Positions 52,413 through 60,671 of a stretch of DNA of 64,000 nt are shown here, piece after piece (the stretch's first letter is position 1; every line of letters starts with the position of its first letter). This stretch comes from Eubacteriales bacterium. Lineage in GTDB: Bacteria > Bacillota > Clostridia > Lachnospirales > Lachnospiraceae. The notes beneath the pieces were generated by a model that made no database searches, was not told the origin of the DNA, and saw only the letters and a list, made by a program, of their open reading frames with translations. The stretch spans positions 19,075 through 83,074 of the forward strand of contig JAUNHC010000014.1 in assembly GCA_030524175.1 (NCBI GenBank), in the 5' to 3' direction. Position numbers and translations under genes: made by a program.

Positions 52413-53187
52413 TTTCTACCCTCCTGACATATTGCCTGCAGATAATAAAAGAGATGAAAAATGAAAGCAATAATGCAGCTCCTGCCCCAAAGACCATTGA
52501 CTGAAATTCATTATTTCTCACATTATAGCTTAAAAGGAAAACATGATCAGGATCTAAATAATATTCCCCGCCTCCTAAAAGAATACCCAACCGCCGCAGT
52601 AAATGGTGTGCCATTGCCGGAAAAGCTGCCACCAGAAGCCTGTTTACTGTATGCAAGGATACCAGTGCAGACAACAATGCTAAGACAGCAGCCCAAAATC
52701 CTTGCCAAACTCCATGGAGCAGAAAATAAGTAATATAATGCCCTTTTTCCAGAAGCATTGTAAGGCAGCCGTTTTCTATTAACAGCCCAATCTCCCCAAT
52801 CGAGGCTTCCCAAGGATATCTAAGTCTCATAAGGAAAATAAATAACATCCTGCCTGCGCTCATTGCAATGATGGAAGAAAGAAATATACATACACATTTA
52901 GAAATGGAATAATACCATGGATTGCCGCGGATAATGGCATATCTGTTATATCCTTGCTCCAGGTCGTCTGAAAAGCTTTGCCCAAACCCATATGTTGTAA
53001 AAATATACACCATCACCATGGCATTACTGCCCCAGGCACGGTTAAAACTCCGAAACACAGAAATCCGCGGCTCGCTGAATTGCTGAGGAATTAGCAGGTG
53101 AACTGCACAGACTCCAAGTACCGCAATAAGCATCTGATGGGAAAGAAAGCATCGGTACATATCCGTTTTCCAATAATGGGTTCTCAT
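52405..53187 (-). CDS. ABC transporter membrane protein (left module, first permease)
   Basis: 260 residues, about six predicted helices; resembles ABC-2 type permeases. The segment TTYGFGQSFSDDLEQGYNRYAIIRGNPWYYSISKC is the usual cytoplasmic loop with conserved Gly/Arg seen in antibiotic ABC permeases. It overlaps the lipoprotein gene by 4 bases (ATGA) and the next permease by 8. Confidence 0.78.
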   Translation of the reverse strand: MRTHYWKTDMYRCFLSHQMLIAVLGVCAVHLLIPQQFSEPRISVFRSFNRAWGSNAMVMVYIFTTYGFGQSFSDDLEQGYNRYAIIRGNPWYYSISKCVCIFLSSIIAMSAGRMLFIFLMRLRYPWEASIGEIGLLIENGCLTMLLEKGHYITYFLLHGVWQGFWAAVLALLSALVSLHTVNRLLVAAFPAMAHHLLRRLGILLGGGEYYLDPDHVFLLSYNVRNNEFQSMVFGAGAALLLSFFISFIICRQYVRRVENG

Positions 53188-54290
53188 GAAATGATTTCCT
53201 CTCCTGTAACAGCGTCAATGAGCATTGTAAAATAATAGGATGTCTCTTGGGTATTCTCCTCTATATCCAAAAGCCATGCAGGTGTCACCCTGTATTCCTT
53301 GCTGTTTTCCTGAACTACTGCCTGATAAAGAGTTGCTTTGGTAACTATGTATTCAGCGTCAGTGAGCAGATCATTATATTTCCCCGCTGCTGTCTCTGCA
53401 ATTTTATCAAAGACGGCTAAATACAATGGTTCCTCCTGCTTTTCAAACTCAAAATAATAATCAACTTCAAGACTTTCCAAACCTCTTCGGGAATAAGCAA
53501 TACGAATGGGGGCATTCTGGTCATTACAATCAGGATATACATATTGATGATACACAGGAAGCCCCTGATGAGTCTGGCGCATTAAGAAATACCACATATC
53601 GTCATCCTTTGTCCACGACTCTTTATAAGAACCAGATTCGTCACTGCCGTCACGGCTGAGCCAACTTTCTTTTTCTTCGAGAAGCGTATGGGGAAGGGCA
53701 AAACAAGAGATTTCACCGTCCATAGGATATCCAATCCCTTTCATATCTTCTTCCGCCTCCAACAGAACTGTCTCCTTTGGCATTCCTTCTATTTCCTCTA
53801 CCCTTCTGTATTCCTCCGGAAGATTTCCCTGCTCATCATAAACAAGGGTGTTATAGAGATAACTGGCTAACGGTGTCCGATAGGCAACTCCTCTGCTGAT
53901 ACTAAAGGAATAAATATCCTCTGTGAGCACACTGTAATATGGAAACGGACTCTCATGAGTGGGAGGATCATTAAACTCTTCTTTAATTTTCTTTCCGGCT
54001 AACTTTTCCTCAAATTGCTTCTTTACTGTCTCCATATCCGGCAATTTCATTTTCACAGTAGCATTCACTAATTCTTCCGGCTTAAAATCTGAAGGTATCT
54101 TCACTTCTGTCTTGAATGTAACATTTTCCACTGTATTTTTATGATAGGAAGGAAAAGCCGTGACAACTTCTCTCTCCGAAAAAGTGTCATTATGGTTTAC
54201 AATACGTTCAACCATACCGCAGCCGCTCAGACCGCCCAATATTAATATTCCGGCAAAAGATATCATACCTAGATTTACGAATTTATTCAT
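53184..54290 (-). CDS. Lipoprotein of unknown function linked to the left ABC module
   Basis: 368 residues. The lipoprotein signal ends in LGGLSGC with Cys near residue 24. The outer part is rich in Tyr and acidic residues; near the C-terminus AWLLDIEENTQETSYYFTMLIDAVTGEEI looks like the repeat of regulatory or peptidase-propeptide (YcdB/PepSY-like) domains. GGAG precedes the ATG. First gene of the four-gene run with the two permeases and the ATPase, overlapping the first permease by 4. It may capture the substrate or guard against an outside peptide (inference). Confidence 0.72.
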   Translation of the reverse strand: MNKFVNLGMISFAGILILGGLSGCGMVERIVNHNDTFSEREVVTAFPSYHKNTVENVTFKTEVKIPSDFKPEELVNATVKMKLPDMETVKKQFEEKLAGKKIKEEFNDPPTHESPFPYYSVLTEDIYSFSISRGVAYRTPLASYLYNTLVYDEQGNLPEEYRRVEEIEGMPKETVLLEAEEDMKGIGYPMDGEISCFALPHTLLEEKESWLSRDGSDESGSYKESWTKDDDMWYFLMRQTHQGLPVYHQYVYPDCNDQNAPIRIAYSRRGLESLEVDYYFEFEKQEEPLYLAVFDKIAETAAGKYNDLLTDAEYIVTKATLYQAVVQENSKEYRVTPAWLLDIEENTQETSYYFTMLIDAVTGEEIIS

Positions 54291-54326
54291 GTGATCTCCT
54301 TTCCAGAGCGTGTTTGAAAATTCATT

Positions 54327-54563
54327 TCAGTCTTTTTTGTTTTCTCCTATATTGCTCACTGCAATCACAGCGCCTACTAGAGCCATAATATAAAACGCCC
54401 AGACTACACAGCCATCGGTTTGCCCATAATCAATTACGGAAAACAGCTTTGTAACAGATGGAAGTGAACCAGGTGTAAGCAAACATGTACATGCTATTAA
54501 CCATCCTGTTCCACCAATTATTCCAGAAACCATAAGAACACAGCCAAAAATAAATTTTCTCAT
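54327..54563 (-). CDS. Small membrane protein
   Basis: 78 residues with two hydrophobic helices (KFIFGCVLMVSGIIGGTGWLIACTC and VVWAFYIMALVGAVIAVSNIG). The ribosome site is AAGGAAAGG, a little far from the ATG. A promoter-like extended -10 (TGATATTAT at 54651-54659, minus strand) precedes it. It lies 36 bases before the lipoprotein gene and is likely its operon partner. No family recognised. Confidence 0.6.
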   Translation of the reverse strand: MRKFIFGCVLMVSGIIGGTGWLIACTCLLTPGSLPSVTKLFSVIDYGQTDGCVVWAFYIMALVGAVIAVSNIGENKKD

Positions 54564-54650
54564 ATCTGCACCATACCTTTCCTTGTACTATAATCTTTCT
54601 ATACCTTGGAGTAAATTTATACAGTCTAAAATCTGCTTTATTGTATTGAT

Positions 54651-54659
54651 ATAATATCA
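54651..54659 (-). promoter_or_regulatory. Extended -10 promoter before the left module
   Basis: The minus strand reads TGATATTAT, with TTACAA about 19 bases upstream as a weak -35. Confidence 0.4.
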
Positions 54660-54753
54660 TATTCTTTTAAGTTATTTGTAAAAATTAAATCTCGTATACA
54701 ATTATGTGGAATCCATATATTTGCGCAGCATCTTACGGTATTCTACGGAAAAT

Positions 54754-54787
54754 AAAAAAAGTGCGGATTTTAATCCCACTATTTTTT
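54754..54787 (-). terminator. Terminator after the AgrC remnant
   Basis: The minus strand has AGTGGGATT/AATCCGCAC (one bulge) between A- and T-rich runs. It resembles the terminator after the intact AgrC gene (59300-59332), so the terminator was part of the duplicated block. Confidence 0.6.
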
Positions 54788-54849
54788 CATGATATTCCAA
54801 TATTTTGTTGTTACCGAAAACTAAAGTCATTCAATTACTGTTCGTGTAA

Positions 54850-55116
54850 CTAAATATACAGCTTCACCCTTACTTTAAACACATTATCTTTATCTGCCAA
54901 TTCCATAGCCCCATGATATTGTTCCACCGTCTCTTTCACATTTTCCAAGTCAATTCCGTGTCCTTTCTCATCGCCAATATTTAATGTCAGCCACCTGGAA
55001 TCTGCATGACTGGCAGCTTCTATGGCATTGTCAAATAAATTACCTAAAAATAATTGAGTCTGAGTCAGCCTGCATTCACGGCGCACTTCCGCTATAACCT
55101 CACATGCATCTCTCAT
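54850..55116 (-). pseudogene. Fusion remnant of a DUF5107 tail and an AgrC C-terminus
   Basis: 88 residues. The first part (CEVIAEVRRECRLTQT) matches the end of the DUF5107 protein at 61420-63462 (CEIIEEVRRECRPPQT). The rest matches the ATPase part of the AgrC-like kinase: LGNLFDNAIEAASHADSRWL and GHGIDLENVKETVEQYHGAM, with the stretch between them deleted. The His domain and membrane helices are missing, so it cannot be a working kinase. It marks a deletion joining two genes of a duplicated module. Confidence 0.88.
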
Positions 55117-55140
55117 GATTCTGTTACTGCATAATTATTA

Positions 55141-55761
55141 TTATAATGTCACAGTTTTCATCACAGGCCACAAGGAAAGAACCATCTCAAGGGGAATGGT
55201 ATTAATCTTGTCCGCGTTCTTCCCCAACAGTTCCTTATATATCCCATAAGGAAGACAAAATTCCATTTCTGTTTTTGGTTTAAGAGAAAGAGTTGAGCTT
55301 CCCTCTGCACTCCGGTTTAGAAGTGCATAAAGCTGCATATCAAAATCCAGTACCACATTTCTGTAGAAAAGATACATAGGCTGCCAGTCTATGCCTCTTT
55401 CCATACTTTCCTCTAAAGAATTATTTCTCAGCTTTACATGAACAAGATACACCCTGTCAGGCCTCCAAGGTGAGAACTCCTCTGTATCCGGCAAGTACGC
55501 TTCTTTCTCCTTCTTTGTGGCGTATTTTTCCAACAGAATATCTGTGTTTACAATTTCCTTTCCCAAAACCTGTATTTCATAGCCCTCTGTGTTGGATATT
55601 TCCGTGAGCTTACAGCCGTCAAGATTTACCCACTGGCCTGTTTCATAGTTTTCTTCTGAAATTTTGGCATACTTTCCATTCACCGACCATACACCATATA
55701 TCCACAGAACTGCTGCAAAAAAAGCTACACAAAAAAGAATCCCTCTTATTTTCCTCTTCAT
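55141..55761 (-). CDS. Membrane-anchored outer protein of the right ABC module
   Basis: 206 residues. One N-terminal helix (MKRKIRGILFCVAFFAAVLWIYGVWSV) anchors a soluble outer domain; VYLVHVKLRNNSLEES and LKPKTEMEFCLPYGI have the feel of DUF4352-like beta domains. The same layout is found in the 58093-58797 protein at the other end of the module. The start at 55761 has GGGGTGA upstream, 4 bases after the ATPase stop. It may be an immunity-type or accessory protein; function unknown. Confidence 0.68.
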   Translation of the reverse strand: MKRKIRGILFCVAFFAAVLWIYGVWSVNGKYAKISEENYETGQWVNLDGCKLTEISNTEGYEIQVLGKEIVNTDILLEKYATKKEKEAYLPDTEEFSPWRPDRVYLVHVKLRNNSLEESMERGIDWQPMYLFYRNVVLDFDMQLYALLNRSAEGSSTLSLKPKTEMEFCLPYGIYKELLGKNADKINTIPLEMVLSLWPVMKTVTL

Positions 55762-55765
55762 GACA

Positions 55766-56407
55766 TCACCCCACAATCCTGCCGCCTGACAGCTCCGTCA
55801 TTTCATCTGCAAGCTGCTCCAAATGCCTGGTATCATGACAGGCCAAAACCACCAATGCCCCTCTGCTTCGCTGTTCCCGTATCAAACCGTCAATGATCTC
55901 AATACCAGTCTCATCCAAAGCATTGAAAGGTTCATCCAGCAAAATCACCTCCGGTTCCTCCATGATTGCTGCTGCGATTCCAAGCCTCTGCTTCATTCCC
56001 AGAGAATATTTTTTATATTTCTTTTTGTCCTGGGAATCCAGACCAACCTTGGAAAGGGTTTCTCTAATTTCTTTTTCACCGATTATCCCCTTTATATCTG
56101 CTATCATTTTCAAATTAGAATACCCACTGTATCCGTCCAGAAAAGCCGGACCTTCAAGCAGCACTCCTATACTGGGCGGAAACGCAAGCTCTTTTCCCAA
56201 AATCCTGCCGTCATAAAACACCCTTCCCTTAGTGGGACGGATTAGCCCGCATAACAATCTCATCAACATAGTTTTCCCGGAGCCATTCACCCCTCGGATT
56301 CCATATATTTTTCCTTTTGACAAACCCATAGAAATATTATCAATAACTGTAACGCCCTTGATTTCTTTTGAAACATGGTCTACCTTAATTCTCTCCAGAC
56401 TCATACT
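55766..56407 (-). CDS. ABC transporter ATP-binding protein (right agr-linked module)
   Basis: 213 residues. Walker A GVNGSGKT, signature YSLGMKQRLGIAAA, Walker B VILLDEPFNALD, H-loop LACHD (Cys-His variant) are present. It belongs to the same BcrA/LanF-like class as the ATPase at 50905-51543. The ATG at 56407 has AGAGG upstream and overlaps the permease gene by 7 bases; the longer frame lies within that gene. Works with the two permeases encoded before it. Confidence 0.88.
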   Translation of the reverse strand, partial: SMSLERIKVDHVSKEIKGVTVIDNISMGLSKGKIYGIRGVNGSGKTMLMRLLCGLIRPTKGRVFYDGRILGKELAFPPSIGVLLEGPAFLDGYSGYSNLKMIADIKGIIGEKEIRETLSKVGLDSQDKKKYKKYSLGMKQRLGIAAAIMEEPEVILLDEPFNALDETGIEIIDGLIREQRSRGALVVLACHDTRHLEQLADEMTELSGGRIVG

Positions 56408-57255
56408 TCCTCTCTTTCTTTTGGCAGATTGTCCTTTATCTTCACTGCTGCAAACCAAAATATGAGACAGCCGGCAGCAATGAACCCGTTGATATATCCT
56501 GCAGTCAAACTGTCAATCCCCGTATCTGTCACATTTCTGTTACGAAGTACCATTCCCAGATTTCCCACAAGCCACGGAGACGCATACGCCATAGATGCTC
56601 CCACTAAAAAAACAGCACAAAAGAAACCGCCCATAGGCCCTGTTATCTGAGAGACTGCCATTTGTACACAGGTTAACACCATAAGGACTATGACTGGTCC
56701 TATCCCAAGATGAAACTGCCAGAAAAAGTCTGACTGGGGCACAGCCGGGCTGTAAACATGTGTCCATTCAAACACCTGCAGGTCAATCCCGGAAGAAAAA
56801 GGGATTCCCCTGTACAAACAAAAACAGCAGATACTGAGTACAATCGTTCCAACATAAGCCACCAGAGTAAGGTATGTCCATATTAATTTTTCCATCCACC
56901 AGCCAGCCTGTGATCTGAGGGATAAAATCTGCACCATCCCCGTTTTTTCCGCCATGTGGAAAGGATAATCGCAAACAAGATGTAGCCCTGCCAAATACAA
57001 AAGCCCCCATAATATGGGAAACTGAATGGTCTGCACCTCTTCCATTTTCACATACTTAGTCCCACCCATAAAATAGGCAGCCACATTCCACACAGTTCCC
57101 TTCCCGGAAATGATTCCCATCTGGACTGCTTTTTCCACTGCACACCCATACCCCAGGCACAGCAGCCACACGACTACAAAGCATAGAGCCAATGTTATTC
57201 CTGTTCTTTTTGCGCTGCATCGCATATCTCCAGCCAATAACCTAATATATTTCAT
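56401..57255 (-). CDS. ABC transporter membrane protein (right module, second permease)
   Basis: 284 residues, about six helices, ABC-2 type character (LICYG-like loops, PFHMAEKTGMVQILSLRSQAGWWMEKLIWTYL). It overlaps the first permease by 14 bases and the ATPase by 7. Confidence 0.78.
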   Translation of the reverse strand: MKYIRLLAGDMRCSAKRTGITLALCFVVVWLLCLGYGCAVEKAVQMGIISGKGTVWNVAAYFMGGTKYVKMEEVQTIQFPILWGLLYLAGLHLVCDYPFHMAEKTGMVQILSLRSQAGWWMEKLIWTYLTLVAYVGTIVLSICCFCLYRGIPFSSGIDLQVFEWTHVYSPAVPQSDFFWQFHLGIGPVIVLMVLTCVQMAVSQITGPMGGFFCAVFLVGASMAYASPWLVGNLGMVLRNRNVTDTGIDSLTAGYINGFIAAGCLIFWFAAVKIKDNLPKEREEV

Positions 57256-58096
57256 ACCTTTTGCTCCGCTTCACAATAAATGCACACTGTAAAAGAAGTA
57301 TCATCAAGGCAATACCCAAAATCATATATCCATTTCGCCTATAGCCGCTGCCCCTCAGGAAACCAAGAGGCGAGAATTCATATGGAATATTAAATTGAGG
57401 AAACCATTGCCGCAGTCCTCCTCTCACCACATCACACCCCAGGTAGGCAAACATTACCCCACCGAAAAAAACAAGCTGTTTCTTTATATACATACTCAAA
57501 ACATACACACTGCAGGCAAACAAACCGCCATAAATCCCTTCAATAAAAATATATCCTATCACATAAATAAAAGGACTGCCATAAAAAAGCCCTGACCACA
57601 TTTCATTCCCCAAAACATTAAAATAAGGATAAAAAGCCAGGGGGTTTTCCCATGGAAACACAGCAGCGGTCAGGGCAAAATTCATGCATAAACATCCCAC
57701 GATCACCAGCATACCGGAAATAAAAACTGCAATATATTTCGCACAAAAATATTCCGATACCTTTACATTGATAAGCACCAGCCTGAGCTGTTTTTTCTTC
57801 TCCTCCTGATAATAAGAGGCCGCAAAAGGAAATGCCGCTAATAGGGGAAAACACAGAAAGAATACTGTCCTTCCTATACTTACAGGTTCATTCAGTATCC
57901 ATGAATGATACAGCGTATACACTTGTCTCACCGGAAAACTATCGGCCCAGTACATAATATAATCCTTTTGTATCTGGTACTGCCGAAACACTGACACCAG
58001 ACTTAAAATGCCTAAAAATTGGGCTGTTAGAAAAGCGGTTTTAAACCGCACACCTGTCAGCGCCTTCTTCACCTCTATTTTCAATATCTTTTTCAT
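57242..58096 (-). CDS. ABC transporter membrane protein (right module, first permease)
   Basis: 284 residues with a charged start (MKKILKIEVKKALTGVRFKTAF) typical of ABC-2 permeases, then about six helices; PFAASYYQEEKKKQLRLVLINVKVSEYFCAKYIA is the usual cytoplasmic loop. It overlaps the preceding membrane-protein gene by 4 bases (ATGA). Confidence 0.8.
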   Translation of the reverse strand: MKKILKIEVKKALTGVRFKTAFLTAQFLGILSLVSVFRQYQIQKDYIMYWADSFPVRQVYTLYHSWILNEPVSIGRTVFFLCFPLLAAFPFAASYYQEEKKKQLRLVLINVKVSEYFCAKYIAVFISGMLVIVGCLCMNFALTAAVFPWENPLAFYPYFNVLGNEMWSGLFYGSPFIYVIGYIFIEGIYGGLFACSVYVLSMYIKKQLVFFGGVMFAYLGCDVVRGGLRQWFPQFNIPYEFSPLGFLRGSGYRRNGYMILGIALMILLLQCAFIVKRSKRYEIY

Positions 58097-58797
58097 GAAT
58101 GCGCCTCCATAATAGGCAGGGATATATCCTTTTGTCCAAAGTTTGTAGAGACTATTATACAGGGGTCAGACTCTCCTCCAAGCCATTTCTGGCTGATTAA
58201 AAAACCTACCGTCATTGCCATTGTCTCCCCCTGCTCCAGACACAAACTATCCACCTCTGGCATTTTTTTCTTATCCACATACAGCCGGTTATAGTCTTTG
58301 CCCTCCTCCCCCTCCGGTCCATGAGGATACAGAAATACCATAGGAACTGTATCCAGATTCCTATCCAGCAAAGCCTTGCTCTGAAAATCAAAATTCAGTA
58401 GAATATAGTCGGCATCACTAAAAGGTATCCCTTCTTCATTATGTAATTCCAGATCTGCTACCAAAAGCGTATCCGCCAGTAATTGCCTATCTGGTATGAT
58501 TGAGCCGTCCTTATCAACTATCTGGCTGACACAAAAATCATCTTCCTTTATTTCTGTCTCCTTAATGTTATGTGCCAGAGAAATGCCAGTTAACTCTACG
58601 GTGATTCCATTATATCTGGCAATTCCTTCTACCGCTTTTTCTCGGTCTGCCTGTTGTTCTCTGATACTTTTCTGCTCTACTTCTTTCTGCTTTCTGTTCT
58701 TCAAGTACCCAAGGAACCGCGGACTGCTCAGGATTGCCAGGATCACAGATAGTACAAGAGCTGCTGAAATAGCGGATACAATTCTTTGCTTTTTCAT
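58093..58797 (-). CDS. Membrane-anchored outer protein, first gene of the right ABC module
   Basis: 234 residues. N-terminal helix (IVSAISAALVLSVILAIL) and a soluble outer domain with LADTLLVADLELHNEEGIPF and LEQGETMAMTVGFLIS, again suggesting a DUF4352-like beta domain. A degraded copy of its N-terminus lies at 50744-50883. GGGGGAGAGG precedes the ATG. It follows the AgrB fragment by 36 bases, so transcription from the agrD promoter can run into the ABC genes. Confidence 0.72.
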   Translation of the reverse strand: MKKQRIVSAISAALVLSVILAILSSPRFLGYLKNRKQKEVEQKSIREQQADREKAVEGIARYNGITVELTGISLAHNIKETEIKEDDFCVSQIVDKDGSIIPDRQLLADTLLVADLELHNEEGIPFSDADYILLNFDFQSKALLDRNLDTVPMVFLYPHGPEGEEGKDYNRLYVDKKKMPEVDSLCLEQGETMAMTVGFLISQKWLGGESDPCIIVSTNFGQKDISLPIMEAHS

Positions 58798-58833
58798 GTT
58801 TACCTCTCCCCCGCCTTCAACTTATGGTTCTCG

Positions 58834-59019
58834 CTATCCACCAGCATATCTCCTTAGGCAAATAAAGCTTATAAGAAAAATCACACTTTGGTAAAAAATG
58901 CGAAAAATCCATCCTAGCAATAATGTCATAACAATACTAATACATATACTTTTGCCTCTTTGCAAACCATAATTTATGATTTCATGTTTTTCGTTTTCTG
59001 TTAAGTTTTCTATATCCAT
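58834..59019 (-). pseudogene. Truncated AgrB-like peptide-processing protein
   Basis: 61 residues that match the N-terminal part of AgrB proteins: NEKHEIINYGLQRG, a first hydrophobic helix, a second one, and the family signature LRRYAGG. A stop codon follows exactly where active AgrB continues with YHA (catalytic His) and later the catalytic Cys. No clear ribosome site precedes the ATG, 1 base after the agrD stop. AgrB is an integral-membrane endopeptidase that cuts and cyclises AgrD. This fragment cannot do so; if the peptide is matured, a full AgrB must be encoded elsewhere. Confidence 0.8.
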
Positions 59020-59020
59020 A

Positions 59021-59155
59021 TCAATGTTTTTTTAACTTTTTAACTGAATTCAATAATTTAGGTTGATATGCAATCCAAGGACATGTTGTGTTCGCATCAG
59101 TTACAGCAATTCTTACCGCAATTTTCTCAATCAACTTTTTCTTTCCATTCTTCAT
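59021..59155 (-). CDS. AgrD-like cyclic-thiolactone autoinducer pre-peptide
   Basis: 44 residues: an amphipathic basic leader (MKNGKKKLIEKIAVRIAV), then NTTCPWIA and a charged tail beginning YQPKLL. This is the AgrD layout: Cys starts a five-residue ring (CPWIA here, compare CFMFV-YEPK in Listeria), followed by a conserved [YD]-x-PK tail. AgrB would cut after the ring and join Cys to the last ring residue. The start at 59155 has AAGGAGG at ideal distance. It lies directly behind a LytTR-type operator and before the truncated AgrB. Between it and the AgrC gene is a terminator, so sensor and signal are separate transcripts. Confidence 0.82.
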   Translation of the reverse strand: MKNGKKKLIEKIAVRIAVTDANTTCPWIAYQPKLLNSVKKLKKH

Positions 59156-59196
59156 CGTTATCTTCCTCCTTTTGAGACTTATTTGAATGTATTTAG

Positions 59197-59259
59197 ATAA
59201 TAGCATATTTTCCCTGTCCTTTTTTTCATTGGCGAAATTCATATATATTTTGACGAAAT
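59197..59259 (-). promoter_or_regulatory. agrD promoter with LytTR-type direct repeats
   Basis: Minus-strand extended -10 TGCTATTAT (TATTAT at 59197-59202). Upstream, ATTTCGCCAA (59229-59238) and ATTTCGTCAA (59250-59259) are direct repeats 21 bp apart, the usual spacing of AgrA/ComE-type sites on one face of the helix, about 40-70 bases before the start point. Likely target of the 60664-61395 regulator. Confidence 0.65.
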
Positions 59260-59299
59260 CCGTATATTCAGAGCATTATGTGCTATTATTTTCAAATAT

Positions 59300-59332
59300 A
59301 AAAATAGTGCAACTTATAGTCACACTATTTTT
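59300..59332 (-). terminator. Terminator after the agrC-like gene
   Basis: Arms AAAAATAGTG (59300-59309) and CACTATTTTT (59323-59332), ending in a U-run on both strands. Confidence 0.8.
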
Positions 59333-59426
59333 ACATAATACTTACATATTTTGATATAACACTCAATAAAACTTCAGACAGACACTACCATTTAAGTTGT
59401 GCACTTGTACCTATCAGCATACATGT

Positions 59427-60671
59427 CTAAATATACAGCATCACCCTCACTTCAAACACATTATCATCATCTGCAAATTCCATAGCCCCATGGTATTGTT
59501 CCACAGCCTTTTTCACATTTTCCAGGCCAATTCCATGTCCTTTCTCTTTTTTAGTACTTAAATACTTCTTTTCCTTTTTTCGCAATTCATGTCGGAAACT
59601 GTTTCTTATCACTATGGAAAACATTCCTTTTTCATAATCAATGCTTAATGTCAGCCACCTGGAATCTGCATGGCTGGCAGCTTCTATGGCATTGTCAAAT
59701 AAATTACCTATTATAATATTCAAATCAATGGCTGCGATATTCAGATTCTCTGGCACACAAACATCATAATCGACTCTGTCCAAACACTGTTTCGCCTGTC
59801 CCAAAAAATAATTGAGCAGACCATCCAGACTTTTATTTCCGGTGCTTACCAGTTCATGGGGATTTTTCATATAGCCTTCCATATCATCTATGTAATCTAT
59901 AATTTTTTCATACTGGTGATGATCTGCCATTACTGCTAATTCCCTCAAATGGTTCTTCATATCATGGCGAAGTGACTTCACCTTTTCTTCTGACTGAGCC
60001 AAAACATCCAGTTGGTTGGAATAAATAAGCATCTGCTTTTCAAACAATGCCCTTTCTTCCGCCTTTTGGTATGAACTTACCAATACGTCATACAAATAGA
60101 ATATAAGCAGATCAACCACTATAAGCCCCGCACTTAACAATACCAAAGGCCAACGGTTCTGTGTATTGATCCTCATAAGAAGGTTCATCATCCCAATACT
60201 GACACATGCGATCACTAAGAGAATATTCCAGTGAGGAATATTTTGATTTCCTCTGTTTTTCACCAAAATCCTTTCAATAATAAACTCGCTGACCACGATC
60301 AAAAAAACGGAAACGTATGCTATCCCCTCATGAAAGGTTTGGGTAACCGCATAATTTGTCAGCCCATATACTGCAAGAAAATCACAGCCTGCATTAATAC
60401 CGTATACCAGCAGAATCACGAAAATTTTCTTTCCCTGACTTCCTTCATATTGTCTGGCTATCAGATATAGCAGAAGGATATTAACAGTCATATTAGCAGG
60501 AGGTGAGTGAAATGCTAAATGCACACCTGAAGTCAAAGCCCAGAACATGATATAGCTAAAATACTCTGTTTTCTTTTCCAATATATCTGTTTTGAAAAAC
60601 AACACCATGAATCTATGTGTCACATAAATCCGCAGAAGATTTGTGCATAAGGTTGTAATAACGTCAAACAT
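59427..60671 (-). CDS. AgrC-like GHKL sensor histidine kinase
   Basis: 414 residues. The first 195 residues hold six or so membrane helices, as in AgrC peptide sensors. The kinase part has the phospho-acceptor His236 in SLRHDMKNH, the N-box NLFDNAIEAASH (Asn327) and the G-box KGHGIGLENV (378-386), all typical of the GHKL (HPK10) class. It should bind the mature cyclic peptide outside and phosphorylate the LytTR regulator encoded just before it. GGAGG stands before the ATG and the gene overlaps the regulator by 8 bases. A deleted copy of its C-terminus lies at 54850-55116. Confidence 0.9.
   Translation of the reverse strand: MFDVITTLCTNLLRIYVTHRFMVLFFKTDILEKKTEYFSYIMFWALTSGVHLAFHSPPANMTVNILLLYLIARQYEGSQGKKIFVILLVYGINAGCDFLAVYGLTNYAVTQTFHEGIAYVSVFLIVVSEFIIERILVKNRGNQNIPHWNILLVIACVSIGMMNLLMRINTQNRWPLVLLSAGLIVVDLLIFYLYDVLVSSYQKAEERALFEKQMLIYSNQLDVLAQSEEKVKSLRHDMKNHLRELAVMADHHQYEKIIDYIDDMEGYMKNPHELVSTGNKSLDGLLNYFLGQAKQCLDRVDYDVCVPENLNIAAIDLNIIIGNLFDNAIEAASHADSRWLTLSIDYEKGMFSIVIRNSFRHELRKKEKKYLSTKKEKGHGIGLENVKKAVEQYHGAMEFADDDNVFEVRVMLYI

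Noticed and set aside
54850-55116. A small stand-alone histidine kinase or anti-kinase
   Set aside because: Its first residues match the DUF5107 tail and the kinase part has an internal deletion, so a fusion relic is the better reading.
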